Below are positions 17,461 to 25,858 of a DNA stretch of 64,000 nt, one piece after another; within the stretch, counting starts at the first letter, position 1, and the number at the start of each line of letters is the position of its first letter. The stretch is from an archaeon. GTDB taxonomy: Archaea; Nanobdellota; Nanobdellia; Pacearchaeales; GW2011-AR1. Under the pieces are notes generated by a model. The model had not been told where the DNA came from, ran no database searches, and saw only the letters and a program-made list of their open reading frames with translations. The position numbers were made by a program, and so were the translations under genes. The stretch spans positions 323,300 through 387,299 of the forward strand of contig JABHSE010000004.1 in the NCBI GenBank assembly GCA_018697035.1. Direction: 5' to 3'.

Positions 17461-17757
17461 TTATTCCAAGTTGTCAAGTGAAGCTTCGCCTTCTTCAAGC
17501 ACTGCGACAGCTGCCGTAGGCCTATTAATTCCAACAGAAATTCCTAACTTCTCTTTAGAATCAGCCACGACAAACTTTATACCTTTCTCTTTACAGAGGA
17601 TAGGCAAGTGCTGCGTCAATTCCTTCGGATCGATATCAGATGCAACAACAACCAATTTCGCGATTCCTCGCTCAACTGCTTTAGTCACTTCATTAACACC
17701 CTTGTCAACCTTTCCGGTCTTAGCCGCTTTCTCTACAACATCATATACTTTTACCAT
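17461..17757 (-). CDS. rpl7ae: Ribosomal protein eL8 / L7Ae
   Basis: This k-turn-binding protein of the 50S subunit, box C/D RNPs and RNase P shows the L7Ae core: GVNEVTKAVERGIAKLVVVASD, then PILCKEKGIKF and AAVAVLE. At 98 residues it is about 20 shorter than most archaeal L7Ae, mainly at the N-terminus. It heads the operon and has a 5' leader of about 55-60 nt with two tiny ORFs, unlike the leaderless genes around it. Confidence 0.95.
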   Translation of the reverse strand: MVKVYDVVEKAAKTGKVDKGVNEVTKAVERGIAKLVVVASDIDPKELTQHLPILCKEKGIKFVVADSKEKLGISVGINRPTAAVAVLEEGEASLDNLE

Positions 17758-17843
17758 TTTCGTTTCCTATTTAGTTCCAAGAATCAACCCTCAGAGAATC
17801 TCTTCATTGGTAAACATTAATCCAAATTTTACTTTATAAAACT
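17758..17843 (-). promoter_or_regulatory. L7Ae promoter and structured leader with upstream ORFs
   Basis: The TATA-like TTTATAAAG is at 17834-17842. The leader contains two mini ORFs (MFTNEEIL from 17817, MKRFSEG from 17807). It can fold CCAA/UUGG around an AGAG-AUU-CUCU stem with UGA/GA flanks, loosely like a kink-turn. Archaeal L7Ae is reported to bind k-turns in mRNAs including its own, so self-regulation is possible here. Confidence 0.4.
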
Positions 17844-17850
17844 TCCTACA

Positions 17851-18900
17851 CTATTCCCACAAAACCTCAACCTCATCCGTCCTCTCTCTAGGCGCAATAT
17901 CCACACTCCCATAATCCAAAGTCCCCAACCCAGTCTTCCAAATCTTCAACCCCAAATACCCAATCATCGCCCCGTTATCAACCAACAAACTCTTCTCCGG
18001 AACAAACAACTTACAACCCCTCTCCTCACACATAATCCGACACATCTCAACCAACCGAGTATTACAAGCAACTCCACCCCCAAGCAACAACTCGCTCTTC
18101 CCCGTATGAGCAAGCGCCCTCTCCGCAACCTCAACCAACATAGCAAAAACATTCTCCTGCAAAGCAAAAGCCAACTTGCCCGATGAAGACGGAACTTTAG
18201 TTCCCAATTTAGAGGGTACACTATTACGTGTCAAAATCAAATTCCGAATCTTAGTCTGAATCCCAGAAAAACTAACATCCATCCCCTTAACCGAATAAGG
18301 CAACTCTAAAAGCTCCCCGTCATATTCACTGGCCAACTCCTCAATCTTAGGCCCCGCAGGAAACCCCAACCCCATAGTCCTCCCAATACTATCAATAAAA
18401 TTCCCAACACCTAAATCCAATGTCTCCCCAAAAATCCTATACCTACCACCCTCAAAAGCAACAACTTGAGTATTCGCACCCGAAGCATAAAGCATAACCG
18501 GATCTTTAGCCCCGACCGTTTCCCCAATAACCAGATGAGCAACACAATGATTAACTCCAACCAATGGAACATCCAACCTCTTAGCCAACCTCTTAGCAAA
18601 ATCCATCCCCTCAAGCAAACAAGGCGCAAGCCCAGGAGCATTAGAAAAAGCAACAACTTCTATATCCTCCTCCCCAATCCCAGCATCTCCCAACGCCCGA
18701 CTCCAAACTCCACTACTCGTCTTTTTATGATGCGCCCGAACCTCCATCGGAATCATCCCACCCTCACTCGTCGTATACGAATCTTTAACATTCGCCAATA
18801 TCTTACCATTCAGGTCGGGGTCACCAGAGTCATCCTTTGAGGACAAAATCCCAACCCCAAAGGTATGCGCAGTAGATTCAATCCCAACAATACATTTCAT
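17851..18900 (-). CDS. kae1: tRNA threonylcarbamoyladenosine protein Kae1
   Basis: This ASKHA-fold catalytic subunit of the KEOPS complex makes t6A37 in tRNAs. It shows GIESTAHTFGVGI at the start, metal-site histidines in EVRAHHKKT, GVNHCVAHL and the phosphate loops near LYASGANTQV and GGGVACNTRL. At 349 residues it is slightly long: about 20 residues (TRNSVPSKLGTKVPSSSGK) are inserted between NLIL and LAFALQENVF, encoded exactly by the 58-bp palindromic element. The ATG at 18900 lies 26 bp from a TATA box and is divergent from disA. No fused Bud32 kinase is present. Confidence 0.95.
   Translation of the reverse strand: MKCIVGIESTAHTFGVGILSSKDDSGDPDLNGKILANVKDSYTTSEGGMIPMEVRAHHKKTSSGVWSRALGDAGIGEEDIEVVAFSNAPGLAPCLLEGMDFAKRLAKRLDVPLVGVNHCVAHLVIGETVGAKDPVMLYASGANTQVVAFEGGRYRIFGETLDLGVGNFIDSIGRTMGLGFPAGPKIEELASEYDGELLELPYSVKGMDVSFSGIQTKIRNLILTRNSVPSKLGTKVPSSSGKLAFALQENVFAMLVEVAERALAHTGKSELLLGGGVACNTRLVEMCRIMCEERGCKLFVPEKSLLVDNGAMIGYLGLKIWKTGLGTLDYGSVDIAPRERTDEVEVLWE
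18175..18232. repeat. 58-bp palindromic element inside kae1 (copy F2)
   Basis: Second copy of the element at 13938-13995. It contains GGAAC-TTTA-GTTCC as central hairpin and ACAC...GTGT near the right end. It adds about 19 codons to a highly conserved gene without breaking the frame. Confidence 0.8.
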
Positions 18901-18971
18901 AACTTCCCAAACAACCCCAAACTTAAAAAACCTCGCACAAACTATAAATACTTCATCAACTTTAAATTCCC

Positions 18972-20012
18972 ATGACACAAGAAAAAGAAAAAACTTTCCT
19001 AGATTTCCTAAAACTAGTCTCACCAGGAACATCCCTCCGAACCGTAATCGACGACATAATCAGATCCGACCTAGGCGCAATGATAATATTCGACTCAACC
19101 GGACTAACTCAAAACATCATGGAGGGCGGCTTCCGAATCAACTCCCGATTCACATCCCAAAAACTCTTCGAATTATGCAAAATGGACGGAGCAATAATTT
19201 TATCCCAAGACCAAAAACGAATCCTCTACGCAAACATCCTAATAAACCCCGACACAAATATCCGCTCAATCGAAACCGGGACAAGACACAAGGCAGCAGA
19301 ACGAACCGCAAGACAAGCCCACACATTCGTAATAGCAATCTCCGAACGACGAAAAAAAACAACCCTATACCACGGCTCGTCCAGATACTACCTGAAATCA
19401 ACCGAAGAACTAATACGAAATATAACATCAAATTTACAAATATTAGAAAAACAAAAAGAAATTCTAAACGAAAATATAAGCAATCTAAATATACTCGAAA
19501 TGTCTGAACTAGTCTCAGTCAGCGATGTATGTAAGGTAATCCAACGAGCCGAAATGATTCTAAAAATATCCGAATCGATAAAACGAAACTTCACCGAACT
19601 AGGAAAAGAAGGAAATATAATGCACATGAGATATAGAGAAATTCTAAGAGGCGTAGAGAAATCCGAAAGCGAGATTCTAAGAGACTACGCGAATATTCCA
19701 TTAAAAAGAGCAAAGACACTTCTAGCAAACCTAACATTCGACGGACTCCTAGACACCGAATCAATAGCAAGACTAATCCTAGAAAAGCCTCTCGAAGAAA
19801 GCATATCCCCAAAAGGCTACCGATTCCTATCACACCTAACACTATCCGCCAAAGAAATATCCCAAATAATAAAATTCAACAACAATTTAGACAACATCTT
19901 AAAACTAGAACCTACCTCCTTCGAATCAACCCTAAAAAACAGAAGCTCCACTATATATGAAGAAATAAGAAACCTAAGGGAACAAATCATAAACGGAAAA
20001 ATAATATGTTAA
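18972..20012 (+). CDS. disA: Diadenylate cyclase DisA
   Basis: The protein has the full DisA layout: an N-terminal DAC domain (about 1-150) with DGAIILSQD and TGTRHKAAERTARQ (the usual RHR is RHK here), a helical linker, and a C-terminal helix-hairpin-helix DNA-binding part beginning SPKGYRFLSHLTLS. DisA joins two ATP to make c-di-AMP and in bacteria scans branched DNA. At 346 residues it is the normal length. The last seven bases overlap the following DHH phosphoesterase gene. A TATA box is 27 bp before the ATG. Most archaeal cyclases are DacZ, so DisA here suggests transfer from bacteria. Confidence 0.9.
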   Translation: MTQEKEKTFLDFLKLVSPGTSLRTVIDDIIRSDLGAMIIFDSTGLTQNIMEGGFRINSRFTSQKLFELCKMDGAIILSQDQKRILYANILINPDTNIRSIETGTRHKAAERTARQAHTFVIAISERRKKTTLYHGSSRYYLKSTEELIRNITSNLQILEKQKEILNENISNLNILEMSELVSVSDVCKVIQRAEMILKISESIKRNFTELGKEGNIMHMRYREILRGVEKSESEILRDYANIPLKRAKTLLANLTFDGLLDTESIARLILEKPLEESISPKGYRFLSHLTLSAKEISQIIKFNNNLDNILKLEPTSFESTLKNRSSTIYEEIRNLREQIINGKIIC

Positions 20013-21079
20013 CTTCATCCCAACTCGAGGAAATCCGCGACCAACTTGAAGCCTCACAAAATCCACTCTTCTTCTACGACAACGACGTCGACGGACTTTG
20101 CTCATTCCTAATTCTGCGCCGAGCACTAGACAGAGGCAAGGGCGTCATAATAAAATCATTCCCAGACCTAAAAGAACAATACACAAAAAAAGTCGATGAA
20201 CTAAACCCCGACGCAATCATAATATTAGACAAGGCCGACATAAGTGAAGAATTCGCAAACCACGCAGAGCAAAAAGGAATACCAATACTCTGGATTGACC
20301 ATCACAAAACAAATACCCCAAAGCAAACAGTCGACAAAACATCCTACTACACATCCCATCCTTCCGCCGAACCAGTTTCATACATCGCACAAAAAATATT
20401 CAATAGACCTCAAGATATATGGCTCGCAATAATAGGATGTATCGGAGACGTCTACATGCCAGACTTCGCACAACAATTCAGCCAAGAAAACCCAGACCTC
20501 CTACCTCAAAACGTAGACGCATTCACCGCCCTCCAAACAACAACAATCGGAAAAATCGCAAGAAAACTAAACTTCGGACTAATGGACACAACAACAAACA
20601 TCCTACAACTAATCAGATATCTAACAAAGGCAACAACCCCACATGACATCCTAGAAGAAAATTCACGAACAAAACAATTCCACAAACGGTCCAATCAACT
20701 CGAAGAATTTTTCCAAAAACAAATCAAGAAAGCCGAAACTCATTTCGACAAAAACTCACCAATTCTCTTCTTCACATACTCTGGCAACACTTCAATGTCC
20801 TCTGAAATATCAAATCGTCTCGCTTTCGATCACAAAGACAAAATCGTAATAGTCGCATTCCTCCGTCCCGAAAAAGCCAATATCTCAATTCGAGGAAAAA
20901 ACGCACTAAAAATAACAAAAGCAGCAACGGAAAATATACTAGGAGCAACAGGCGGCGGACACGAAGAAGCAACAGGCGCGATGGTTCCAATATCAGATTT
21001 TGAAACATTCAAAGACAATATCAAACATTTGACAAACATTCAAAACTACTCAAAACCAAATGAAATTTCTCTTCAATAG
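20006..21079 (+). CDS. DHH-DHHA1 phosphoesterase, probable c-di-AMP hydrolase
   Basis: The DHH domain shows FYDNDVDGLCS, ILDKAD and WIDHHKT; the DHHA1 domain ends with GATGGGHEEATGA. Family members include RecJ/GAN exonucleases, oligoribonucleases and DhhP-type c-di-AMP phosphodiesterases. The 7-bp overlap with disA argues for the last role, a synthesis-degradation pair. No membrane segments or PAS/GGDEF domains (as in GdpP) are present. It is 357 residues. A second DHH protein at 61972-62988 lacks this context. Confidence 0.8.
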   Translation: MLTSSQLEEIRDQLEASQNPLFFYDNDVDGLCSFLILRRALDRGKGVIIKSFPDLKEQYTKKVDELNPDAIIILDKADISEEFANHAEQKGIPILWIDHHKTNTPKQTVDKTSYYTSHPSAEPVSYIAQKIFNRPQDIWLAIIGCIGDVYMPDFAQQFSQENPDLLPQNVDAFTALQTTTIGKIARKLNFGLMDTTTNILQLIRYLTKATTPHDILEENSRTKQFHKRSNQLEEFFQKQIKKAETHFDKNSPILFFTYSGNTSMSSEISNRLAFDHKDKIVIVAFLRPEKANISIRGKNALKITKAATENILGATGGGHEEATGAMVPISDFETFKDNIKHLTNIQNYSKPNEISLQ

Positions 21080-21314
21080 ATAAGGCACAATACCTAAAAT
21101 CCAAAGAACCAATTTTCGAAACATCACTAACTTCCAACGTAGTTCCCAATTTATCATACAAACAATGAGCAAGATTACTTAATGCCGTTTCTCGCTTCTC
21201 GCTACCACAAGCAAATTCCAGATAAGCTTCACCGACTTCATCTTTATACTCAGCATGCAAAGAACCATCCTTCTTATTAAAACCAACACGAAGTTCCAAA
21301 TCTAAAATCCCCAT
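21021..21314 (-). CDS. Hypothetical protein
   Basis: A 97-residue protein convergent with the DHH gene, overlapping its 3' end by 59 bp. The N-terminal MGILDLELRVGFNKKDGS looks like a compact beta structure. No motif is recognised. Such a long convergent overlap is unusual but seems genuine, since both frames are open and the minus frame has normal composition. Confidence 0.5.
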   Translation of the reverse strand: MGILDLELRVGFNKKDGSLHAEYKDEVGEAYLEFACGSEKRETALSNLAHCLYDKLGTTLEVSDVSKIGSLDFRYCALSIEEKFHLVLSSFECLSNV

Positions 21315-21419
21315 CTAATAACATATCCAGAATCTTTATAAGTTTTTATTCTATTAAGCAAAGCATATCCGATTTATTTTCTTACTAAAAACTTATAAGC
21401 TCAAAAAATTTCTTCTAGC

Positions 21420-21839
21420 ATGGGAGAAAGAAAGAAAGAAAAACTTAGAAAAAAGAGGGAAAAGAAAAAAGCCTTAGAAAAAATGCTCTCATCATCAAGT
21501 CAAAATAATGGGCCCAAATTCAAACTTGAACCCATAAGAAATCTAGTTGATTCAATAGAAAAGGAACCAGTATCCCTAACTTATGGTATTACATATCACG
21601 GTGAACCAAAAGTTGTAGAAAGAGACTATTTCATATACTGGGTAATGCAAGGCAATAAAACTATTTTTGAGAAAGGGATGATATTAATTGTAGACAATGA
21701 CGTAATGGAAAATTCTTTCAGAGAAGCTTTTGAAAAGAAATATGAAATGAAAATACCTAAAACAAAAAAATATAATGACATAATAACCAAGAAAGTAGAA
21801 AACATAAAAAAATATCGTGGACATCACAACAGTCTCTAA
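21420..21839 (+). CDS. Hypothetical protein with basic N-terminus, atypical composition
   Basis: The 139-residue protein begins with about 25 residues almost entirely lysine, arginine and glutamate, followed by a mixed alpha/beta region (YGITYHGEPKVVERDYF). The coding strand is rich in G and A with little C, unlike neighbouring plus-strand genes, which points to recent acquisition. No known domain. Confidence 0.6.
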   Translation: MGERKKEKLRKKREKKKALEKMLSSSSQNNGPKFKLEPIRNLVDSIEKEPVSLTYGITYHGEPKVVERDYFIYWVMQGNKTIFEKGMILIVDNDVMENSFREAFEKKYEMKIPKTKKYNDIITKKVENIKKYRGHHNSL

Positions 21840-21900
21840 ATAAAAAACCTATACTTCTCCTAACCCCAAATCTTAAAAACCAATATTCTTTTCAAATACT

Positions 21901-21946
21901 ATGAGTTTAGCAATTCCAATCGATTCTAACTAGGTTCCATCCTAGT
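21901..21946 (+). promoter_or_regulatory. Leader of the hypusine operon: mini ORF plus hairpin
   Basis: After a TATA-like CTTAAAAACC (about 21873) a 10-codon ORF (MSLAIPIDSN) runs from 21901 to 21933. Its stop codon sits inside the hairpin ACTAGG-TTCCAT-CCTAGT (21929-21946). Deoxyhypusine synthase starts 38 nt after the ORF. The arrangement would suit translational control of a polyamine-linked operon. Confidence 0.45.
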
Positions 21947-21971
21947 CACAACTCTTATCCATTATCTTAAT

Positions 21972-22910
21972 ATGAAAAAAATAAAAGATTTCCAATACAA
22001 ACCAGACATGACCGTCACAGAACTAGTCGACAGCTTCGGGTCTCTAGGATACCAATCAATAGAACTACATGAGGCAACAAAAATCTTCCTAAAAATGAAA
22101 AGAGAAAACTGCAAAATATTCCTAACCTTCACATCCAACATGGTAACATCCGGCCTCCGAGGCCTCTTTGCACAACTCTGCTCATTAAAAATCCCAAACA
22201 TCTTAGTAACGACATCCGGCAGCATAGAAGAAGACATCATGAAATCCCTAGGCGCAGAGTTCGAAGTCTCCTCGTTTAACGCAGACGACACCGCGCTCCA
22301 TGAGTCGGGCGAAAACAGAATCGGAAACATCACAATCAAAACCGAAGCCTATATGAAATTCGAAGATAAAGTGTCAGAATATTTGGATAAGGTATACCAA
22401 GAAAAGAAGAGAGTATCTTCCTCTGAGCTCCTCCACGAAATCGGCCTACAAATCAAAGACGAAAACTCAATCCTACACCAAACAGCAAAAAACAACATCC
22501 CAATCTATTGCCCCGGAATCGCTGACTCTTCATTCGGTTTCCAACTCTATATGTTCCAAGAAAAACATCCAGACTTCATTGTAGACACTGTTTTCGATAT
22601 GAAAAGGATAACAGAAGACCTATCCTTTGATGAAAAGAAGGGCCTAGTCTCTCTAGGCGGCTCAATTTCAAAACACTACGCTATATTCGCCTCTCTCCTC
22701 TCCGGCGGCCTAGATTACGCGGTATACCTAACAACATCCCATGCAACATCCGGCTCAATGTCAGGCGCAACAACCCAGGAAGCAAAATCATGGGGCAAAA
22801 TAAAAGACGACGGACAGGCCGCAACAGTAAACGGCGACGTCTGCATAACCTTCCCACTAATGATAACCTCAGCATTGGATAAGATGAGAGAAGAAGGTCT
22901 CCTAAAATGA
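21972..22910 (+). CDS. dys: Deoxyhypusine synthase
   Basis: The enzyme transfers an aminobutyl group from spermidine to a lysine of aIF5A. It shows the NAD-binding start FTSNMVTSGLRG, the TTSGSIEED segment, YCPGIADSSFGFQ and the catalytic lysine in KSWGKIK near the end. It is 312 residues, the usual archaeal length. Its stop overlaps the next gene by 4 bp (ATGA). It is preceded by a mini ORF and hairpin. Confidence 0.94.
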   Translation: MKKIKDFQYKPDMTVTELVDSFGSLGYQSIELHEATKIFLKMKRENCKIFLTFTSNMVTSGLRGLFAQLCSLKIPNILVTTSGSIEEDIMKSLGAEFEVSSFNADDTALHESGENRIGNITIKTEAYMKFEDKVSEYLDKVYQEKKRVSSSELLHEIGLQIKDENSILHQTAKNNIPIYCPGIADSSFGFQLYMFQEKHPDFIVDTVFDMKRITEDLSFDEKKGLVSLGGSISKHYAIFASLLSGGLDYAVYLTTSHATSGSMSGATTQEAKSWGKIKDDGQAATVNGDVCITFPLMITSALDKMREEGLLK

Positions 22911-23944
22911 ACAACGCATATTTCACCCTCTCCAAATCAAAACTACAAGATCAACTAAAAATCCTAACCAACCTAAACCTAAAAGTATCCTACTCCTACA
23001 AAACAAACCGACAAATCGGCGACATCCTTCAAGACACATCCAACGTAAACTTCTCAGTCCATGCCCAAGAAGAAATCTCAATGATAAAAGACAAATCCAA
23101 AATATCCTTCTTCACTCAAGCCGAAACAATAGAAGAACTAGTCAAAATCATAAATGAAGGAATTAAAACCTTCGTAATCGATAACGAGATAGACTTGAAA
23201 CACCTCTTGCAAGCAGCAAAACAAACTTCTAAAAAAATAAACATCTCGATACGTATGAAATTCAGCGAACACAGGATAGGAACAGGAAAATACTTCGTCT
23301 ACGGTCTTCCCTCCTCAAAAGTAAACCAACTAATCCAAGAGCTACAGGATAATCCACAAGTAAAGGACCTAGGAATCCACATCCACCGAAAATCCCAAAA
23401 CACATCTGAATGGGAAATCGTCGAAGAACTTCATGACTCAATAAACAAAGATACTCTAGAAATAATTAAATCAGTAAACCTTGGAGGCGGCCTACCTGTT
23501 GAATACAAATCATATACAAACTCAACATTACCATACATCTTAGAAAAAATAGAAAAGGCAAAGGAATTTCTAGATAGCCATAACATCCAAACAATAATTG
23601 AACCCGGAAGATTCTTAGCAGCACCTCCAACAAAACTCCACACAACAATAATCCAAATCCAAAACAACATTTTAATCCTTAACACAACAATATACAATTG
23701 CGCTCTAGACACAATCCTTACTGAAACTAAAATGTTAGTTGAAGAAGAAAAACTAGAAGGCCAAGAAGGAAACTACTATCTCCTAAAGGGCAACTCCCCA
23801 ACACGAGACGACATCTTCAGGTACAAGGTAAAATTAAACAACCCAAAACTAGGCGACAGTATAACTTTCATAAACGCAGGCTCCTACAACTACACAACCG
23901 ATTTCTTCGGCTACAAAAAACTAGAAACCAAAATCATAAAATGA
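22907..23944 (+). CDS. PLP-dependent fold-III amino acid decarboxylase (arginine/ornithine type)
   Basis: The alanine-racemase-like barrel shows the PLP lysine in VSYSYKTN, the glycine loop NLGGGLPVEYKS, EPGRFL and the C-terminal NAGSYNYTTDFFGY, as in ornithine, arginine and diaminopimelate decarboxylases. Position between deoxyhypusine synthase and agmatinase favours an arginine decarboxylase making agmatine, or a carboxynorspermidine-type decarboxylase; the sequence alone does not decide. It overlaps both neighbours by 4 bp. Confidence 0.85.
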   Translation: MNNAYFTLSKSKLQDQLKILTNLNLKVSYSYKTNRQIGDILQDTSNVNFSVHAQEEISMIKDKSKISFFTQAETIEELVKIINEGIKTFVIDNEIDLKHLLQAAKQTSKKINISIRMKFSEHRIGTGKYFVYGLPSSKVNQLIQELQDNPQVKDLGIHIHRKSQNTSEWEIVEELHDSINKDTLEIIKSVNLGGGLPVEYKSYTNSTLPYILEKIEKAKEFLDSHNIQTIIEPGRFLAAPPTKLHTTIIQIQNNILILNTTIYNCALDTILTETKMLVEEEKLEGQEGNYYLLKGNSPTRDDIFRYKVKLNNPKLGDSITFINAGSYNYTTDFFGYKKLETKIIK

Positions 23945-24729
23945 AACTCTACACAACCAACCGAATCAACGCACTAGGACTAAAGGGCCCAGAACAAATC
24001 CCAGAAGCAATAAAACAATTCCTAAAAATACCAACAACTCACATACAAGTAGACAACGGAAATATCCAAGAATCAGAACAAATCCTATACAACAAAGCCA
24101 AACAAATCTTCACCAACTCGGGAGACAAAGTCTCCCTCCCACTACCCACCAGCGAAGCGTCCCACCAGCGAAGCGTCCCACCAGCGAAGCGTCCTGAAAA
24201 CCTGAAGATTTTCATTGGCGGCGACCACTCCATAACCTACCCACTATTCAAAGCTTTTCAAAAACAACATGAAAACCCCTTCCTGATAATCTTCGACGCC
24301 CACGCTGATTGCATGTCACCTCAACAAGAACCAACCCACGAAGAATTCTTAAGAGCGATAATAGAACAAGGCTTCCCTTCAAATAAAATCATCCTAATAG
24401 GCGTAAGAAAAATAGAACCCGAAGAACAAGAATTCCTGGACGCCCACAAAATAAAAATCATACAAGATCCAAAACAAATCCTAAGCTTAACAAAAGATAA
24501 AGACCTCTACATCTCAATCGACATCGACGCACTAGATCCCAAATCCGCACCAGCCGTAAACTACCCAGAACCAAACGGCCTAATAGAAAAAGAATTCTTC
24601 CACATCTTCGAACAACTCCTAAGACAAAACCCCAAGGCAATAGACATAGTAGAAGCAGTTCCACAAAAAGATCAAGACAACAAAACCCTAAAGCTAATCA
24701 TAAAAATAATCAAAGAAACAACTCTTTAA
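23941..24729 (+). CDS. speB: Agmatinase / ureohydrolase family enzyme
   Basis: The dimanganese site is visible in GGDHSITYP, FDAHADC and SIDIDALDP. The enzyme removes urea from agmatine or an aminopropylated agmatine, supplying the polyamine used for hypusine. It is 262 residues, last in the dys-decarboxylase-agmatinase operon. The segment before GGDHS carries about 16 residues (TSEASHQRSVPPAKRP) encoded by three 16-mers, so a surface loop has grown by repeat insertion. Confidence 0.92.
   Translation: MKLYTTNRINALGLKGPEQIPEAIKQFLKIPTTHIQVDNGNIQESEQILYNKAKQIFTNSGDKVSLPLPTSEASHQRSVPPAKRPENLKIFIGGDHSITYPLFKAFQKQHENPFLIIFDAHADCMSPQQEPTHEEFLRAIIEQGFPSNKIILIGVRKIEPEEQEFLDAHKIKIIQDPKQILSLTKDKDLYISIDIDALDPKSAPAVNYPEPNGLIEKEFFHIFEQLLRQNPKAIDIVEAVPQKDQDNKTLKLIIKIIKETTL
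24120..24214. repeat. 16-mer array flanked by hairpins inside the agmatinase gene (copy R3)
   Basis: Three units of ACCAGCGAAGCGTCCC lie at 24148-24195. On the right TGAAAA...TTTTCA (24195-24214) pairs; the right arm encodes the native strand before GGDHS. On the left is a further perfect hairpin GGGAGAC-AAA-GTCTCCC (24120-24136). Three units equal 48 bp, so the frame is kept. Confidence 0.8.
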
Positions 24730-24739
24730 TTTTTCTAGA

Positions 24740-24824
24740 TTTTCGCGTTTAGATGAAGCCGTGAGAATAGCCGTTAAGTCGTACTCGCGTACGGTAGACC
24801 TCACAATGAAGTATAAACCGAAAA
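24740..24824. repeat. Three-stem hairpin element (copy C)
   Basis: Stems TTTTCG+GTTTA / TAAAC+CGAAAA, GTGAG/CTCAC and CGTAC-TCGC-GTACG nest as in copies A and B but with different bases in the outer stems, so pairing is kept while sequence changes. It fills the gap between two convergent genes, where it could end transcripts from both sides. Confidence 0.55.
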
Positions 24825-24837
24825 GATGGAAAATTAA

Positions 24838-25827
24838 CTAAACCCGCTTCCCTTTCTCAACATCCTCAAAAAAATCATCCTCATCCACAATCTCCTTCCC
24901 AAAAATCTCCTCGACAACATCCTCCATGGTCACAACTCCAACAAACTTTTTCCTATTATTAAAAACCACAGCCATATGAATCTTTTCCTTAATGAACATC
25001 CCGAGCAAACTATCCAACTTACGACTTTCCAAAACCTTCAGCTTCTTCTTCTCATAAACATCTCTAACTTTCTTTCCAGAAGAAACCCCAACCAAATCAC
25101 GAAAAAACAAAATCCCAACAATATTATCCCGCCTCTTCCTATAAACCGGAAATCGAGAAAACCCAAATTTCTGCATCTTCTTCAACAACTTCTTATCAAT
25201 AACATTATCAACCTCCAACGCAAAAACATGCGACCTCGAAATCATAACATCACTCACAACCTTATCAGAAAAAGAAAGCGCCCCATGCAAAATCCTTTCC
25301 TCGTCCCTATCTAACCTAGAATCATCAGACTTCCTATGATGCGTTACAATCTCCTTCAGTTCTCGACGAGACCAAACCGTTCCCATCTCATCCCCTAGCA
25401 TTTTATCCAAAGCCTTAGAAATTGGCCAACAAATAGGATAGAGCACAAAAATAAAAATCTTAACAAGCCACGCAGTCCTAGCACCAACCGCCATCGCATG
25501 CCTCGAAACAAACGCCTGAGGCAAAATCTCACCAAACACAACAATCAACCCAGTCGCAACAACTCCAGCAACAACACCCGCAGCTACACTCCCGAGCAAA
25601 ATTGCAATTGCAGAATTCACACCAACATTACCAAGTAACAAAGTACACAACAAAAGATTCCCCCGCTTCCGAACACCATAAACTTTCCTCGCCTTCTCAT
25701 CTCCCAACCTAATCTTCCTCTCAAGCTCGCTCTTATCTAAACCAAGCAACCCCAAAGTCAAACCAGAAAACAAACCAGAAAGCGCAACTAACAAAACAAT
25801 AATCAGAATAACAGAAACACTAATCAT
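24838..25827 (-). CDS. CNNM/CorC-type membrane protein with CBS pair
   Basis: An N-terminal DUF21 transmembrane domain (LSGLFSGLTLGLLGLDKSEL, GNVGVNSAIAILLGS, GEILPQAF) is followed by two CBS domains starting near VSDVMISRSHVFAL. Such proteins act in magnesium or sodium handling with nucleotide sensing. The C-terminal CorC-HlyC domain is missing, giving about 329 residues. The ATG at 25827 lies 26 bp from a TATA box. Confidence 0.88.
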   Translation of the reverse strand: MISVSVILIIVLLVALSGLFSGLTLGLLGLDKSELERKIRLGDEKARKVYGVRKRGNLLLCTLLLGNVGVNSAIAILLGSVAAGVVAGVVATGLIVVFGEILPQAFVSRHAMAVGARTAWLVKIFIFVLYPICWPISKALDKMLGDEMGTVWSRRELKEIVTHHRKSDDSRLDRDEERILHGALSFSDKVVSDVMISRSHVFALEVDNVIDKKLLKKMQKFGFSRFPVYRKRRDNIVGILFFRDLVGVSSGKKVRDVYEKKKLKVLESRKLDSLLGMFIKEKIHMAVVFNNRKKFVGVVTMEDVVEEIFGKEIVDEDDFFEDVEKGKRV

Positions 25828-25858
25828 AAAAAAAATAAACAATCATGATATAAAAACC

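Noticed and set aside
18780-18850. A further element in the N-terminal loop of Kae1 (SSKDDSGDPDLN)
   Set aside because: The hairpin (TCCT/AGGA) is too short and no repeat units are seen, so it cannot be told from normal loop variation.
18972-20012. Peptide release factor aRF1 for the gene divergent from kae1
   Set aside because: The sequence has DGA and RHK diadenylate cyclase motifs and a DisA C-terminus, with no NIKS or GGQ motif.
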